Source of the DNA: Bog-756 sp963737625
GTDB taxonomy: Bacteria; Actinomycetota; Acidimicrobiia; Acidimicrobiales; RAAP-2
Length of the DNA: 64,000 nucleotides
Assembly: GCA_963737625.1 (NCBI GenBank)
Contig: CAVTTK010000005.1
Coordinates: 372,001-436,000, forward strand
Direction: 5' to 3'
Position 1 is the first letter of the stretch, and each line of letters begins with the position of its first letter. The position numbers were made by a program, and so were the translations under genes. Under the pieces are notes generated by a model. That model ran no database searches and had not been told where the DNA came from. It saw only the letters and a list, made by a program, of their open reading frames with translations. Positions 55,312-64,000 of this stretch are shown here, one piece after another.

Positions 55312-57132
55312 TCAGGCCGGGCCGAGAGGGTCAGCGGGATCATCCCCGTCCACCGGCCAGTAGAGTTCGACGCTCGTGCCCCAGACGTAGCGGAGCTCAC
55401 CATCGAGGAGTTGGCGTTGGCTGTCGTGGGCCCTGATGGCGGCAACCTTGGTCGACGCCGACCCAGGGGCTCGGAGCAGGAGGGCCGGTCTCCCGGCCAA
55501 TCCGACGATCGATCGGACGAGCTGCGCCACCGAGGACACGGCGGTGACCCGGGCCGGCCGACCGTTGGGCCACAGGCCCTCTCCGGGGTAGACGCGGTAG
55601 GTGAAGACATCGGGAGGCGGGCCCATGGTGCGGGCACCGGGCCGGTCCCCGACTCGACCGTCGCGGTCACCGGGGCCATAGGTTTGGGCCACGGCTCGCC
55701 GGGTGGCCCGGGCCAAGGCGCGGTGGTCGGGATGAGGGTCACCGGGTCTCGTGACGAACACCTGCGCCGGATGCAGGCTGCAAAGGAGGTCAGCGACCCG
55801 ATCCGCAACCTCGACCTCGTGATCGCCTAGTTCGCCGTCGCGGAAGCCGAGTTCGAAGCGAGACGAGCGGGCTACCCCCAGGGCGTCGAGGGCGCCGTGC
55901 CATTCGCCACGGCGGATCTCGACGATGTCGTCTGGTGCCGGTTCCGCCCTCGGCGAGTACCACCCACCGCGTCCATCGGTGGCCACGGCCACGGCGATGG
56001 GGATACTACGGCGCGCCTTCTCCGCCATGAGCAGGCCGCAGCCGATGGTCTCATCGTCGGGATGCGGCGACAGGACCAATGCGGACCCGGACACCAGAGA
56101 GTCGGTGGCGGTCGGCGCGGCGATGGTCTGCGCCCATCCCCAGGCCGCACCGATGGGCGGTCGGGACAGGCCGCCACGGCGCGGCCGATCGATACCGGTG
56201 CGGTCATGCCGTGTTCGGGGCCGACCGGTGACCCGGGTGAGGGCCCCGGCGGCGAATCGGAGCGGGAGGCCCGGATCCCCGCGCCTCCGCCCGACGTCGC
56301 CGGCTAGGAGCTCACCGGCCAGCAGCATGGCGGGCGCAACTCTCGTGGGCTGGGCCAGCGCGGCAACCACCTGCCTCCTCCCGGTCGTCCGCTTCCGACT
56401 GACCAGGTCGATCAACAGCTCGTGGTGGGCGACACAGGCCGCGGTCATGGACGAGCGGTGTTTGTCGAGAAAGCGCTGATGACTCTGGTCGTGACCCGCG
56501 TCCCCCCGGGTGACCCGCTCCCCGCCGTGCTGGACGTATCGGTAGAGGGCCGTGGGCACCAGCGTCATGGGGGCGAGGTCGGCGCACCTCAGCCAGAGGT
56601 CCCAGTCCTCCGAGGTGTAGAGCGTGGTGTCGAACTGAAGGGCGTCACCAACCACCGAGCGGCGGACCACTCCGGAGAGGATGGACGGCACATTGATCCA
56701 TCGCATGACCGAAGGGCCGCACTGGGCAGGAACTCGGAACGTCACACAACGACCGGTCTGCTCGTGCAGTACCTGGTGCCAGCCGTAGACCACGCTGGTC
56801 GACGGTCCCGATGCGGCCACCGCCACGCCGGCCGCCCCCGGGAGCCACACGTCGTCGTCATCACAGAACGCCACCAACTCGCCACTGGCCGCGGCCAGCC
56901 CGGCATTTCGTGCCGCGGCGGAGCCCAGAGCCTGATCGTGACGCACCACGATCAGGCGCCGATCCTGCGCCGTGAGCTCATCGAGTGTCGAAGCGGTCGA
57001 AACGGTCGATCCGTCGTCGACCACGATCAGCTCGATGGATGGGTACTCCTGGCTCAAGATGGAACGCACTGCGTCACGCAGCCGTTCGGGCCGATCGTGT
57101 GTCGGAAGCACGACGCTGAGTAGTTCGGTCAC
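55312..57132 (-). CDS. GT2 glycosyltransferase / PIG-L deacetylase fusion
   Basis: 606 residues from GTG 57132 with GAGGGGGA upstream. Residues 1 to about 230 are a GT2 domain (LLSVVLPTHDRPERL, LIVVDDGST, AFCDDDDVWLPG with the metal-binding Asp residues, TSEDWDLWLRC). After an Arg-rich linker, residues about 340-560 are a PIG-L/LmbE deacetylase (VLSPHPDDETIGCG with the zinc-binding H-P-D-D, ELGFRDGELG, RPGDPHPDHRAL with a further His). It can therefore both add a sugar and remove an N-acetyl group. Convergent with acyltransferase 3. Confidence 0.87.
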   Translation of the reverse strand: MTELLSVVLPTHDRPERLRDAVRSILSQEYPSIELIVVDDGSTVSTASTLDELTAQDRRLIVVRHDQALGSAAARNAGLAAASGELVAFCDDDDVWLPGAAGVAVAASGPSTSVVYGWHQVLHEQTGRCVTFRVPAQCGPSVMRWINVPSILSGVVRRSVVGDALQFDTTLYTSEDWDLWLRCADLAPMTLVPTALYRYVQHGGERVTRGDAGHDQSHQRFLDKHRSSMTAACVAHHELLIDLVSRKRTTGRRQVVAALAQPTRVAPAMLLAGELLAGDVGRRRGDPGLPLRFAAGALTRVTGRPRTRHDRTGIDRPRRGGLSRPPIGAAWGWAQTIAAPTATDSLVSGSALVLSPHPDDETIGCGLLMAEKARRSIPIAVAVATDGRGGWYSPRAEPAPDDIVEIRRGEWHGALDALGVARSSRFELGFRDGELGDHEVEVADRVADLLCSLHPAQVFVTRPGDPHPDHRALARATRRAVAQTYGPGDRDGRVGDRPGARTMGPPPDVFTYRVYPGEGLWPNGRPARVTAVSSVAQLVRSIVGLAGRPALLLRAPGSASTKVAAIRAHDSQRQLLDGELRYVWGTSVELYWPVDGDDPADPLGPA

Positions 57133-57271
57133 CCGGTCCCATCCCCCTCTGCCCTGTGCCGGCCGGTGTCCAGAGGACGTCGGACACGCCGAACCTGGGA
57201 TCGATCATCCCCGAGTCGCTCGATGCTATCCGACCGACGCCGTGGAACGGTGGCCCGAGGCGTGCTGCTAT

Positions 57272-58204
57272 CTAGGCCTCCACGCTCGTCGGTGGCTCGA
57301 TGTCCCGGACCGGCGGAGGGGCCAGGTCCGTCAACCGGGCCTCCTCGACCACCTGGTTGACCCGATCGATCTGTCCGTCGATCGACGGCACACCGGTCTT
57401 GGTGAGTTTGCCCCGGTGGTCCACCTGTTGGTGGTAGTGGATCATGGCCGGCACGGGGGCATCCGCCCGGATGCGGGATGCATCGTGGACCGGCGTGTTC
57501 CACCGAATCTCGAGCAGGAGGGCATCGAGACCCACATCGGCCAGCCCGAGAGCCATGGCCACCTGGTCCACGTAGACCGTCCACTCCTCGAGCAGCTCGG
57601 CACGATCCAGCAACCACCGGGCCCAACTGGCCCATGCCGTCGCCACCCGGGCCAGTTGCTTCCCCGGGACGAGGTAGAGCCCGCCGTTGAAATTGCCGGC
57701 CACCGTGGACTCTTCCCCGGCCAGGGGGACCCGGGCCGGTCGGCGCAGATGAGCGGCGTCGAAGATGGCTTCCACGACCTCGGGTGGGGGCACCGGGGCG
57801 TCGACGGGCTTGCCCGCCACGGCAGCGTCGGGCACGGCCAGCCGGCGGGGGTCCTCCAGAAAGGCCACGTCGGTATCGGAGAGCACGGCCACGCCGTCGA
57901 CCCCCACCTTGGCCAGGGCCAGCGCCGCGGCGACCTTGTTGCAGTGCGGTGAGCGGGGGTCGAACCGGCCCACCCCGACGATGGCGACCCCGCGGCCCCG
58001 CAGATAGTCCAGTGCTTCCGTGGACGTGGGGCCGACCACGTGCACCACCAGGTCGCCCGGTTCGACCCCCGCCAGCTCGGTCAAGGAGGTGAACCATCGG
58101 AGGGCTTCGAGCTGGAAGCGGGGGTGGTCGTCGATGACACAGGAGAAGCAGCCGGCGCCCGGCGCATCGGTCGGCCGGGTCCGGCCGACCGATCGGTCAG
58201 CCAT
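57272..58204 (-). CDS. Nucleotide-sugar transferase-like protein
   Basis: 310 residues from ATG 58204, 5 bp after the preceding gene. The central part has VAVLSDTDVAFLEDPR, an acidic D-T-D motif in a hydrophobic strand as in GT-A glycosyltransferases, and GNFNGGLYLVPGKQL, the usual second motif of GT8/GT77-like enzymes. No membrane helix. Probably a cytoplasmic glycosyltransferase of an uncharacterised family, acting with the membrane protein encoded just upstream. The family is not firmly recognised. Confidence 0.65.
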   Translation of the reverse strand: MADRSVGRTRPTDAPGAGCFSCVIDDHPRFQLEALRWFTSLTELAGVEPGDLVVHVVGPTSTEALDYLRGRGVAIVGVGRFDPRSPHCNKVAAALALAKVGVDGVAVLSDTDVAFLEDPRRLAVPDAAVAGKPVDAPVPPPEVVEAIFDAAHLRRPARVPLAGEESTVAGNFNGGLYLVPGKQLARVATAWASWARWLLDRAELLEEWTVYVDQVAMALGLADVGLDALLLEIRWNTPVHDASRIRADAPVPAMIHYHQQVDHRGKLTKTGVPSIDGQIDRVNQVVEEARLTDLAPPPVRDIEPPTSVEA

Positions 58205-58209
58205 GGCGC

Positions 58210-60351
58210 TCAGCGTTTCCCTACCAGGCTGCGGCAGAGACCGACAGAGGGAGGAGTGCCTTGGTTCACCTGCTGGGAGACGGATACCACGGGTGTGGGC
58301 ACGGTGGTGGGAGTGACGGCGACCACCGCTGGACCGGTACCGCCCAGATAGTGGTCCAGCATCTTCTCGCCGTACCAGACGATGTTGATGGACTTGAGGT
58401 TGGGATCGGTGGTCACGGTTATCTCGTAGAGCTGGTGGATCAACGTGTCGGTGAAGCGCCATCCCCGCTCCTGCGGCCAGCTGATGGTGGTGCCCGAGTG
58501 TTCGATGTAGATCCGGGCGAACTTGGGCCCGTCCGGCTTCATGACCAGGCGGGCGGCGCCGTAAGTCATCAGGGTCACCGGTCGGGTGAAGTGCTGCCAG
58601 GTCTGGTTGAAGGTGAAGCCGATGGTCTGGGTGAACGCGGGGCTCTGCTCGACCGGTTTCCAGGTGTAGTGCTCGATCTGCTGGCCGGGGACGTCCTTCA
58701 TGTGGTTGCCCGTGGACAGGTAGAGCCCCGAACAGTGGTTGACAGCGAACAACTGTCCGGCCGGCGCCCAGTAGGGGAGGACGGGTCCGGTTCGTACCGA
58801 GCTGCCCAGATAACCGAGGGACAGGGCGCGCTGCGCCGATACGAACCGTACGTTCTGGGTGATCGACCACTGGGCCACGGGCCACACGGAGATGGCCAGA
58901 TTGGCCACGATGCCGTAGACGGTCATCAGCACGATCACCCCCAGCACCCGCCGTCGGGTGGTGCGGCTCCGGCGGTCGAGGCGACGCCAGATGTCGATGA
59001 GGCCGATGGCCCCGGCGATGATGAGCAACGGCATGAAGTCGGCCATGTAGCGCTCGGAGATGTAGCCCCACAACAGGACGCCGGCCGTGGCCGCCGCCGC
59101 GGCCAGCATGATGATCCGGGTCAGTCGGACCTGCCCCACCGTCTTGCGCCGGAAGGCGGTGACCGCCCCCCAGCAGCTGAGCAGGAAGAGCAGCGGCATG
59201 GTGGCCGGGATGCTGGCCGTGGGATAGGTCTGATCGAGGACGGCGCCGGCCAGGGGCGCGGCCGGGGACGTGGGGGGAGTGACGAAGGGGAACAGCGAGG
59301 TGAGGTGCAGGCCGAACGGCTGCAGATAGGCCCACAAGGTGCTGGGGAGGAAGGCGAAGCTGAAGGCCTTGCCGCCGTTGGCGGCCAGGAAGTAGCGACG
59401 GTGGGCATTGACGGTGGCCCATACCTGGTCGGCCATGGGCAGACCGATGGGGATGCCGAACTTCCCGTAGGTGAAGGCGCAGCTGGCCAGGAAGGGCACC
59501 ACGGCCACCGCGGCGAGGGGAAGGGCCCACCGGCGGTGCTCTCGGCCCCCTCGGCCGAGGGCGAACCACAGGGCCACCAGTCCTGCGGCGATGATGCAGG
59601 CGTACCCGGTCGGCGTCCGGTTGAGGCTGGTACACAGAACCAGCACCCCACTGGCCATGACCCGACCCCAACTGGGACGCTCCAGCACGCCCAGCAAGGC
59701 GAAGAGGCTGCCCACGGTGAGGGGGACGCTCCAGGCGAAGTCCTCGTTGTAGATGAAGGGGGTGGCCGACAGGTACACGATCACCGAGCCGCCCAGAATG
59801 GTGGCCATCAGGGCGCCGTAGGAAGCCGCCTCGGCCCGGCCCAGTACCGCCTCGCCCCGCATGAGGATCCGGAGTCGCCACATCATCAGCGAGCCGAACA
59901 GGGCGGTGCACAGCCAGGCCAACAGGATGGAGGGCCCGGTCATCTCACCGTCCAGACGGTGGGTCAGCAGGAGGACGGGCATGCGGATGAGCGACGGAAA
60001 GATGCCGAAGTAGGTGTACTGCCGGCCGTCGTGGACGAAGGCCTCGATTCCCATCTTGCCGGCCGGGATATTGAGGCGGCCGTCGAACATGGCCCGGGCC
60101 TGCATGTCGTAGAAATTGTCGTAGGGGACCCCCCGGAGGGTGTCGACGGTCCCGTTCCAGAGGTCCCACAGGACCCAGAGCATGGGCAGGGCGACGACGG
60201 CCGTCCCCACCACCACGGCGATGGTGAACCGGCGCCGGCTGATCTCGGCCGGGGTGCGCGGCCGTCGGCCCCGCCGCTCCTCGTCCGGACGGGGTCCGAC
60301 GTCAGGCTCGGGCTCGGACGGCCCGCGCTCGAGGGTAGCCGTGTCCGCCAC
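58210..60351 (-). CDS. Large GT-C-like membrane protein A
   Basis: 713 residues from GTG 60351, which shares one base with the stop of the upstream oxygenase gene (TAGTG). After a 40-residue Arg/Pro-rich N-terminus come about 10-11 helices. The first outer loop has DNFYDMQARAMFDGRLN and YTYFGIFPSLIRMPVLLL; ATPFIYNEDFAWSVPL and SLNRTPTGYACII follow. The C-terminus (about 250 residues) is a soluble beta-rich domain. It is paralogous to the gene at 62114, with nearly identical motif order. GT39-like mannosyl- or arabinosyl-transferases have this shape; substrate unknown. Confidence 0.78.
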   Translation of the reverse strand: MADTATLERGPSEPEPDVGPRPDEERRGRRPRTPAEISRRRFTIAVVVGTAVVALPMLWVLWDLWNGTVDTLRGVPYDNFYDMQARAMFDGRLNIPAGKMGIEAFVHDGRQYTYFGIFPSLIRMPVLLLTHRLDGEMTGPSILLAWLCTALFGSLMMWRLRILMRGEAVLGRAEAASYGALMATILGGSVIVYLSATPFIYNEDFAWSVPLTVGSLFALLGVLERPSWGRVMASGVLVLCTSLNRTPTGYACIIAAGLVALWFALGRGGREHRRWALPLAAVAVVPFLASCAFTYGKFGIPIGLPMADQVWATVNAHRRYFLAANGGKAFSFAFLPSTLWAYLQPFGLHLTSLFPFVTPPTSPAAPLAGAVLDQTYPTASIPATMPLLFLLSCWGAVTAFRRKTVGQVRLTRIIMLAAAAATAGVLLWGYISERYMADFMPLLIIAGAIGLIDIWRRLDRRSRTTRRRVLGVIVLMTVYGIVANLAISVWPVAQWSITQNVRFVSAQRALSLGYLGSSVRTGPVLPYWAPAGQLFAVNHCSGLYLSTGNHMKDVPGQQIEHYTWKPVEQSPAFTQTIGFTFNQTWQHFTRPVTLMTYGAARLVMKPDGPKFARIYIEHSGTTISWPQERGWRFTDTLIHQLYEITVTTDPNLKSINIVWYGEKMLDHYLGGTGPAVVAVTPTTVPTPVVSVSQQVNQGTPPSVGLCRSLVGKR

Positions 60352-61226
60352 TAGGCCCTGGGGCCTTTCCGGTGCAGTCGGTCGCGGAAGGCCAGCAGCC
60401 GGCTGGCCGCCCGGTCGCTGACCCCGAGCCGTCGTTTGGCCCAGTCGTAGCCGCGCAGCATCTGTGTATCGGCGCGGATCATCACCGAGTGGATCCCGTC
60501 CCCGGGTCGGGGCCGGTACTCGGTGGAGCGCACGACCGGATTGACCTCCTCGGTGAAGTAGTAGAGGGCCAGGGAGCGACGGGCCACTCCCTCGGGACAG
60601 GTCATGGGCTCGGGATGGCCGTGGAACGAGGTGGCGTCGGTGGTGAAGATGAGCACCCGGTTGGCCACCGGCGCAACCCTCTCAACGCACACCTTCATGT
60701 CCGCGCTCCACAGTTCGAGATCCCCGCCGTACTCGGGCTTCCACTCGTCGTTCAGGTACAACAGGATGTTGGCCCGACGCTGCCATGTCCGGTTGTGGGG
60801 GTGGACGGTGTAGTCGGCGTGGATGTTGAGGAATCCACCGGTGCTGGACTGATGGAGGCCGCCTCCCTCGAGGGACGGGTCGGCGATGAGGTTGTCCACC
60901 CCGATGAGCCGGCCGACGAAGGCCACGAAGCGGGGGGAGTTGAGCTGGGCGAGGATCTCCTGCAGGGTCGGCCCCCACGTCGACGGTTCGGTGTGGGAGA
61001 ACTTTCTCTCGTTGGTGTGCAGGTAGTTGTTCCATCGTCGGGGGTCGAGGTGAGGGAATTCCTCGATGGCCCGGGCCAGCGCCCCGGGCTCGAGGAAGTC
61101 CTCCAGCACGATGTGGGGGTACGGCGACGCCGTGCGGTACTGCGAACTCCACTCTTCGACATGGGCTTCCAGACGCGACATATCCAAGACCGGCAGATGG
61201 GTGTCGCTGGATGTGTCCGCGGTCAT
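60351..61226 (-). CDS. 2-oxoglutarate/Fe(II)-dependent oxygenase
   Basis: 291 residues. The facial triad is visible: H136-x-D138 in FLNIHADYTVHPHN and the distal His in SFHGHPEP (His202 or 204). The 2-oxoglutarate-binding Arg fits RRSLALYYF (Arg216/217). RRANILLYLNDEW and EYGGDLELW are further prolyl-4-hydroxylase-like markers. It should hydroxylate a peptide, lipid or sugar using O2 and 2-oxoglutarate. Placed between a GtrA-like gene and a GT-C-like gene, it may modify the glycan or its lipid carrier, or a proline before glycosylation. The latter is a guess. Confidence 0.88.
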   Translation of the reverse strand: MTADTSSDTHLPVLDMSRLEAHVEEWSSQYRTASPYPHIVLEDFLEPGALARAIEEFPHLDPRRWNNYLHTNERKFSHTEPSTWGPTLQEILAQLNSPRFVAFVGRLIGVDNLIADPSLEGGGLHQSSTGGFLNIHADYTVHPHNRTWQRRANILLYLNDEWKPEYGGDLELWSADMKVCVERVAPVANRVLIFTTDATSFHGHPEPMTCPEGVARRSLALYYFTEEVNPVVRSTEYRPRPGDGIHSVMIRADTQMLRGYDWAKRRLGVSDRAASRLLAFRDRLHRKGPRA

Positions 61227-61498
61227 GTCGACGGTGTCCCGCCTTCACGGTTCATGCCGGACCACCGGGCGCGTCGACCGTCCCCGACCCTCGCGTCCGA
61301 TGCCGATGACCGCGACGCCGCCCGATACTGCTTCTGGCACTGGTTCACTGGCTCACACACCCCCCTGGGCCCGCCGACCTCCGACAGTGGCCGCAAGCGG
61401 GCCAGAGCTTACCTCGTCGGGCCTGGCCGCTCGCCTCGCCAAAATTGATGGGGGGGAGTCGATCGGAGACGAGCCGTTGGCTTCTCGGGCCACTCCCA

Positions 61499-61981
61499 TC
61501 AACCCTCGGCTCCCACCTCGGCGTCGGCGATCTGGGCGAACAGTCGATTGAGGATCAGGAACTTCAGGAACCACAGAATCCCGAAGGACGCCACGTTGGC
61601 GCCCACGACGAGGACGGTCCGGGCTAGGTGCTGCAGGTGGTGGGAGTCGGCGACGTTGTGAGCCACCGTGGTCATCACCAGGGCGAATCCGATGCCCGTG
61701 AAGGACATGACAAAGAAGGGAACGATCTCGCGCCACAAGTGGGACCTCCCAGTCTTTCCCCAGACCCAGCGCCGGTTCAGGATGTAGGACGGGATCCCCG
61801 CCATCACGTTGGCGAACAGGGCACTGATGGCTTCGGTCCACAGCCCGAGCACGCCGAAGACCAGGGTCAGGATGACCAGCGAGGTCAGTGCCGAAATCAC
61901 CGACACCATGGAGTACTTGATCACCTTGAGGCCTTCTGGGGTGTGACAGAACCGCCAGATACGAGCCACAGCCTTCATCAT
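61499..61981 (-). CDS. GtrA-family membrane protein
   Basis: 160 residues, four helices (SMVSVISALTSLVILTLVFG, ISALFANVMAGIPSYILN, IVPFFVMSFTGIGFALVM, LVVGANVASFGILWFLKF). The N-R-R-W-V-W motif after helix 2 is the GtrA signature. Family members are thought to flip polyprenyl-phosphate sugars made by GtrB-type GT2 enzymes such as the one at 48484. The tandem ATGs at 61981 and 61978 are both possible starts. First gene of the minus-strand operon running to 55312. Confidence 0.9.
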   Translation of the reverse strand: MMKAVARIWRFCHTPEGLKVIKYSMVSVISALTSLVILTLVFGVLGLWTEAISALFANVMAGIPSYILNRRWVWGKTGRSHLWREIVPFFVMSFTGIGFALVMTTVAHNVADSHHLQHLARTVLVVGANVASFGILWFLKFLILNRLFAQIADAEVGAEG

Positions 61982-61988
61982 GGGCGAG

Positions 61989-61994
61989 AGGCTA
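61989..61994 (-). promoter_or_regulatory. -10-like element of the GtrA gene
   Basis: TAGCCT on the minus strand ends 7 nt before the ATG at 61981, giving a leaderless geometry. No -35 recognised. Confidence 0.3.
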
Positions 61995-62099
61995 GTGGCC
62001 GCTGAACCGACGGCGTCGGTCCCGCGGCCGGATCAGCTCCGGGTGGCATGCCACACGGTGGAGGCCGGGCGGCGAGGCGAGGCGTCGGGGTGCCTTGGC

Positions 62100-62105
62100 T
62101 ACACT
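62100..62105 (+). promoter_or_regulatory. -10-like element of GT-C-like protein B
   Basis: TACACT ends 8 nt before ATG 62114, as at cysD and the FkbH-like gene. No -35 recognised. Confidence 0.35.
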
Positions 62106-62113
62106 TCTCCCGA

Positions 62114-64000
62114 ATGGGGGAACCAACAGGGGGCTCGTCCGGGGTGGCGTCGCTTGACGTGGACCCCGAGGTCGTCCGTCCGGGCCGCGAGCTGTCCGTG
62201 GACGATGCCGGGTACCACGCCGATCTGGCGACGTCGGGGTCCGAGTCCGGTCGGCGGAGGTTCACGGCGGCGGCGATCGTCGGATTGGCTGTTGTCACGG
62301 TCCCGTACGTCTGGTTGCTGTGGTCGTCGTGGGGGCCGGTCGACCCGCTCCGTCCCTCCAACTATCAGGACAACTTCTACGACCTCCAGACCCGAGCCAT
62401 GTTCCACGGGCACCTGTGGCTGGCCAACGGGGCCCTGGGCATCGAAGGGTTCATCCACGGAGGCCACACCTACACCTACTTCGGGCTCTTCCCTTCGATC
62501 ATCCGGATGCCGATCCTGGCGGTCACGGGCAGTCTGGACGGTCGGCTCACCGCGTCCTCCATGGTGGCGGCGTGGCTGCTGACCGGTCTGTTCACCATGC
62601 TGCTGCTGTGGCGGGTGCGTGTGGTGGTTCGGGGATCGGCGGACATGGGATGGGCCGAGGCCACGGCCTACGGGGTTCTGACGGCCACCATCATGGGCGG
62701 CACCGTCTGGATGCTCCTGGGCGCCACGCCCTTCGTCTTCAACGAGGACATCACGTGGAGCGTCTGCCTCACCACGGGCGCCCTCTTCGCCTTGCTGGGT
62801 GTGGTCGAGCGCCCCACCCGGGGCCGGGTACTGGCCAGCGGTGTGCTCATCCTGTGCGCCAACCTCGATCGGGCCACCACCGGGTGGGCCTGTGCCCTGG
62901 CCGCAGGGTTGATCGCCGTGTGGTTCGCCCTGGGCCGGGGCGGAACGGAGAACCGCCGATGGTTCCTGCCCGTCCTGGCCGTCGGACTTGTCCCCCTGAT
63001 CATCAGCTGTGCCGTCAACTACTCGAAATTCGGCGTGCTGGTTCGGGGTATCCAACTTCGAGCAGGTGTGGACGCACGTCAACGCCTACCGACGCCGGTT
63101 CCTGGCCGCCAACCACAACGCGGAGGAGGGGTTGATCTTCGTCCCCACCAACCTGGCCACCTACTTCCGACCCGACGGTCTGCGACTGACGTCCGTGTTC
63201 CCGTTCCTCACCCTTCCTGCCCGCCCGCCCACCGCACTGGGCGGTGTCCTCTTCGACCGCCTGTACCGAACGGCCAGCCTCCCGTCCTCCACGCCCCTGC
63301 TCTTCCTGTTGAGCATCTGGGGCCTGGTCACCGCGTTCCGCCCTCGCCCGGTGGGCCGAGTAGCCATCACGCGCATCCTGCTCCTGGCCGCCGGCGGCGC
63401 CGGCGCCGCCCTCATGCTGTGGGGCTATATCGCCCCCCGGTACCTGGCTGACTTCTCTCCCCTGCTGGCCCTGGCCAGTGCGGTGGCCATGGCCGACATC
63501 TGGCGCCGGCTGGACGGTCGCTCCCCGCGGGTTCGGCGGGCTGTCGTGGCCACCGTCGCTGCCCTGGCCGCCTTCAGCATCGCCGCCAACATCGGTCTGG
63601 CGGTCACGCCCAACGAGGAGTGGGGCACTGTCCAGACGCTCCACTACGTGGAGACTCAGCACGCCATCAGTGACCTGACCGGTCATCCGCTGGACGGCCG
63701 AGTGGTGCGGGGGAGCACCCTCCCGACCTACGGGCCGGCCGACCAGCTCTACGTGGTGGGCGACTGTGATGGCCTCTACATCTCCAACGGCGAGAACTAC
63801 TCGACCGTGCCCACCGCACAGACCGACCGGACCACGTGGATGGCTGTGGAGCGGGGCCACCGCTTCCAGCACACCTTCCGCCTGACCGTGGGGCCACTGG
63901 CCCAGGGCACGGCGACGGTGCCGTTAGTCCGTATGGGGGGCGAGACGGTCTCGGTCACGGCCGTGGCCACGGACCGGCCCGACGAGGTGGTCATGACCTT
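62114..64000 (+). CDS. Large GT-C-like membrane protein B (partial, apparent frameshift)
   Basis: Starts at ATG 62114 and runs off the right edge. Motifs in the same order as protein A: DNFYDLQTRAMFHGHLW, YTYFGLFPSIIRMPILAV, ATPFVFNEDITWSVCL, and NLDRATTGWACAL. The first frame leaves phase at about 63041 after NYSKFGVL. The +1 frame then gives FGVSNFEQVWTHVNAYRRRF, YFRPDGLRLTSVFPFL, LLFLLSIWGLVTAFR and LMLWGYIAPRYLADFSPL, matching protein A, and is open to the end of the window. Removing one base in the GG at 63040-63041 aligns KFGVLFGVSNFEQVW with KFGIPIGLPMADQVW without a gap. Confidence 0.8.

Noticed and set aside
58261..60354. A 697-codon plus-strand open frame opposite GT-C-like protein A
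   Set aside because: It is Gly/Gln/Glu/His/Arg-rich, has no domain motif, and lies exactly antisense to a membrane protein with clear helices and a paralogue. It results from the strong G/C third-position bias.

Overview
The window is high-GC DNA with strong third-position G/C bias, frequent GTG starts and several apparent leaderless starts. This fits an actinobacterium. Long Thr/Gly linkers ending in LPFTG and the expanded YfhO-type membrane proteins make an Acidimicrobiia-like lineage plausible, but that is inference. Almost the whole window is one large cell-surface glycan locus. I see no rRNA, tRNA, transposase, phage gene or CRISPR array.

Region 1 (1-17.3 kb): glycosyltransferases (GT2 at 157, 1197 and 16435; GT4 at 5092), a glutamine-dependent asparagine synthase (asnB), a polysaccharide deacetylase, three methyltransferases, an FkbH-like HAD protein and four sulfotransferase-family proteins. 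One of these (10032) has lost the residues needed for catalysis.

Region 2 (17.3-27.7 kb): a minus-strand operon-like run (GNAT acetyltransferase, WecA/MraY-type phosphoglycosyl transferase, DegT aminotransferase, GH99-like/methyltransferase fusion, sulfotransferase with coiled-coil tail, GT4). It is divergent from cysD-cysN-cysC, which makes the sulfate donor PAPS. PAPS synthesis next to five sulfotransferase-family genes points to a sulfated, probably amino-sugar-containing, glycan or glycolipid.

Region 3 (27.9-30.9 kb): an LPFTG-anchored Thr/Gly-rich surface protein, a 94-residue two-helix membrane protein and a Tat-type lipoprotein with a duplicated domain.

Region 4 (31-55.2 kb): five ~800-residue YfhO-family paralogues mixed with three acyltransferase-3 proteins, two further GT-C-like membrane proteins, a DUF2142 protein, a polyprenyl-phosphate GT2 and a methyltransferase. 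This looks like late glycan modification at the membrane using lipid-linked sugars.

Region 5 (55.3-64 kb): a GT2/PIG-L fusion, a nucleotide-sugar-transferase-like protein, two related GT-C-like membrane proteins, a 2-oxoglutarate/Fe(II) oxygenase and a GtrA flippase-like protein.

Five genes (cysN, one acyltransferase, one YfhO, one methyltransferase, the last GT-C) carry one apparent frameshift each. All five are the equivalent of one inserted base. Removing that base restores full-length alignment to a family or in-window paralogue. This suggests either consensus errors in the assembly or recent decay, and should be settled from reads before function is inferred from those genes.
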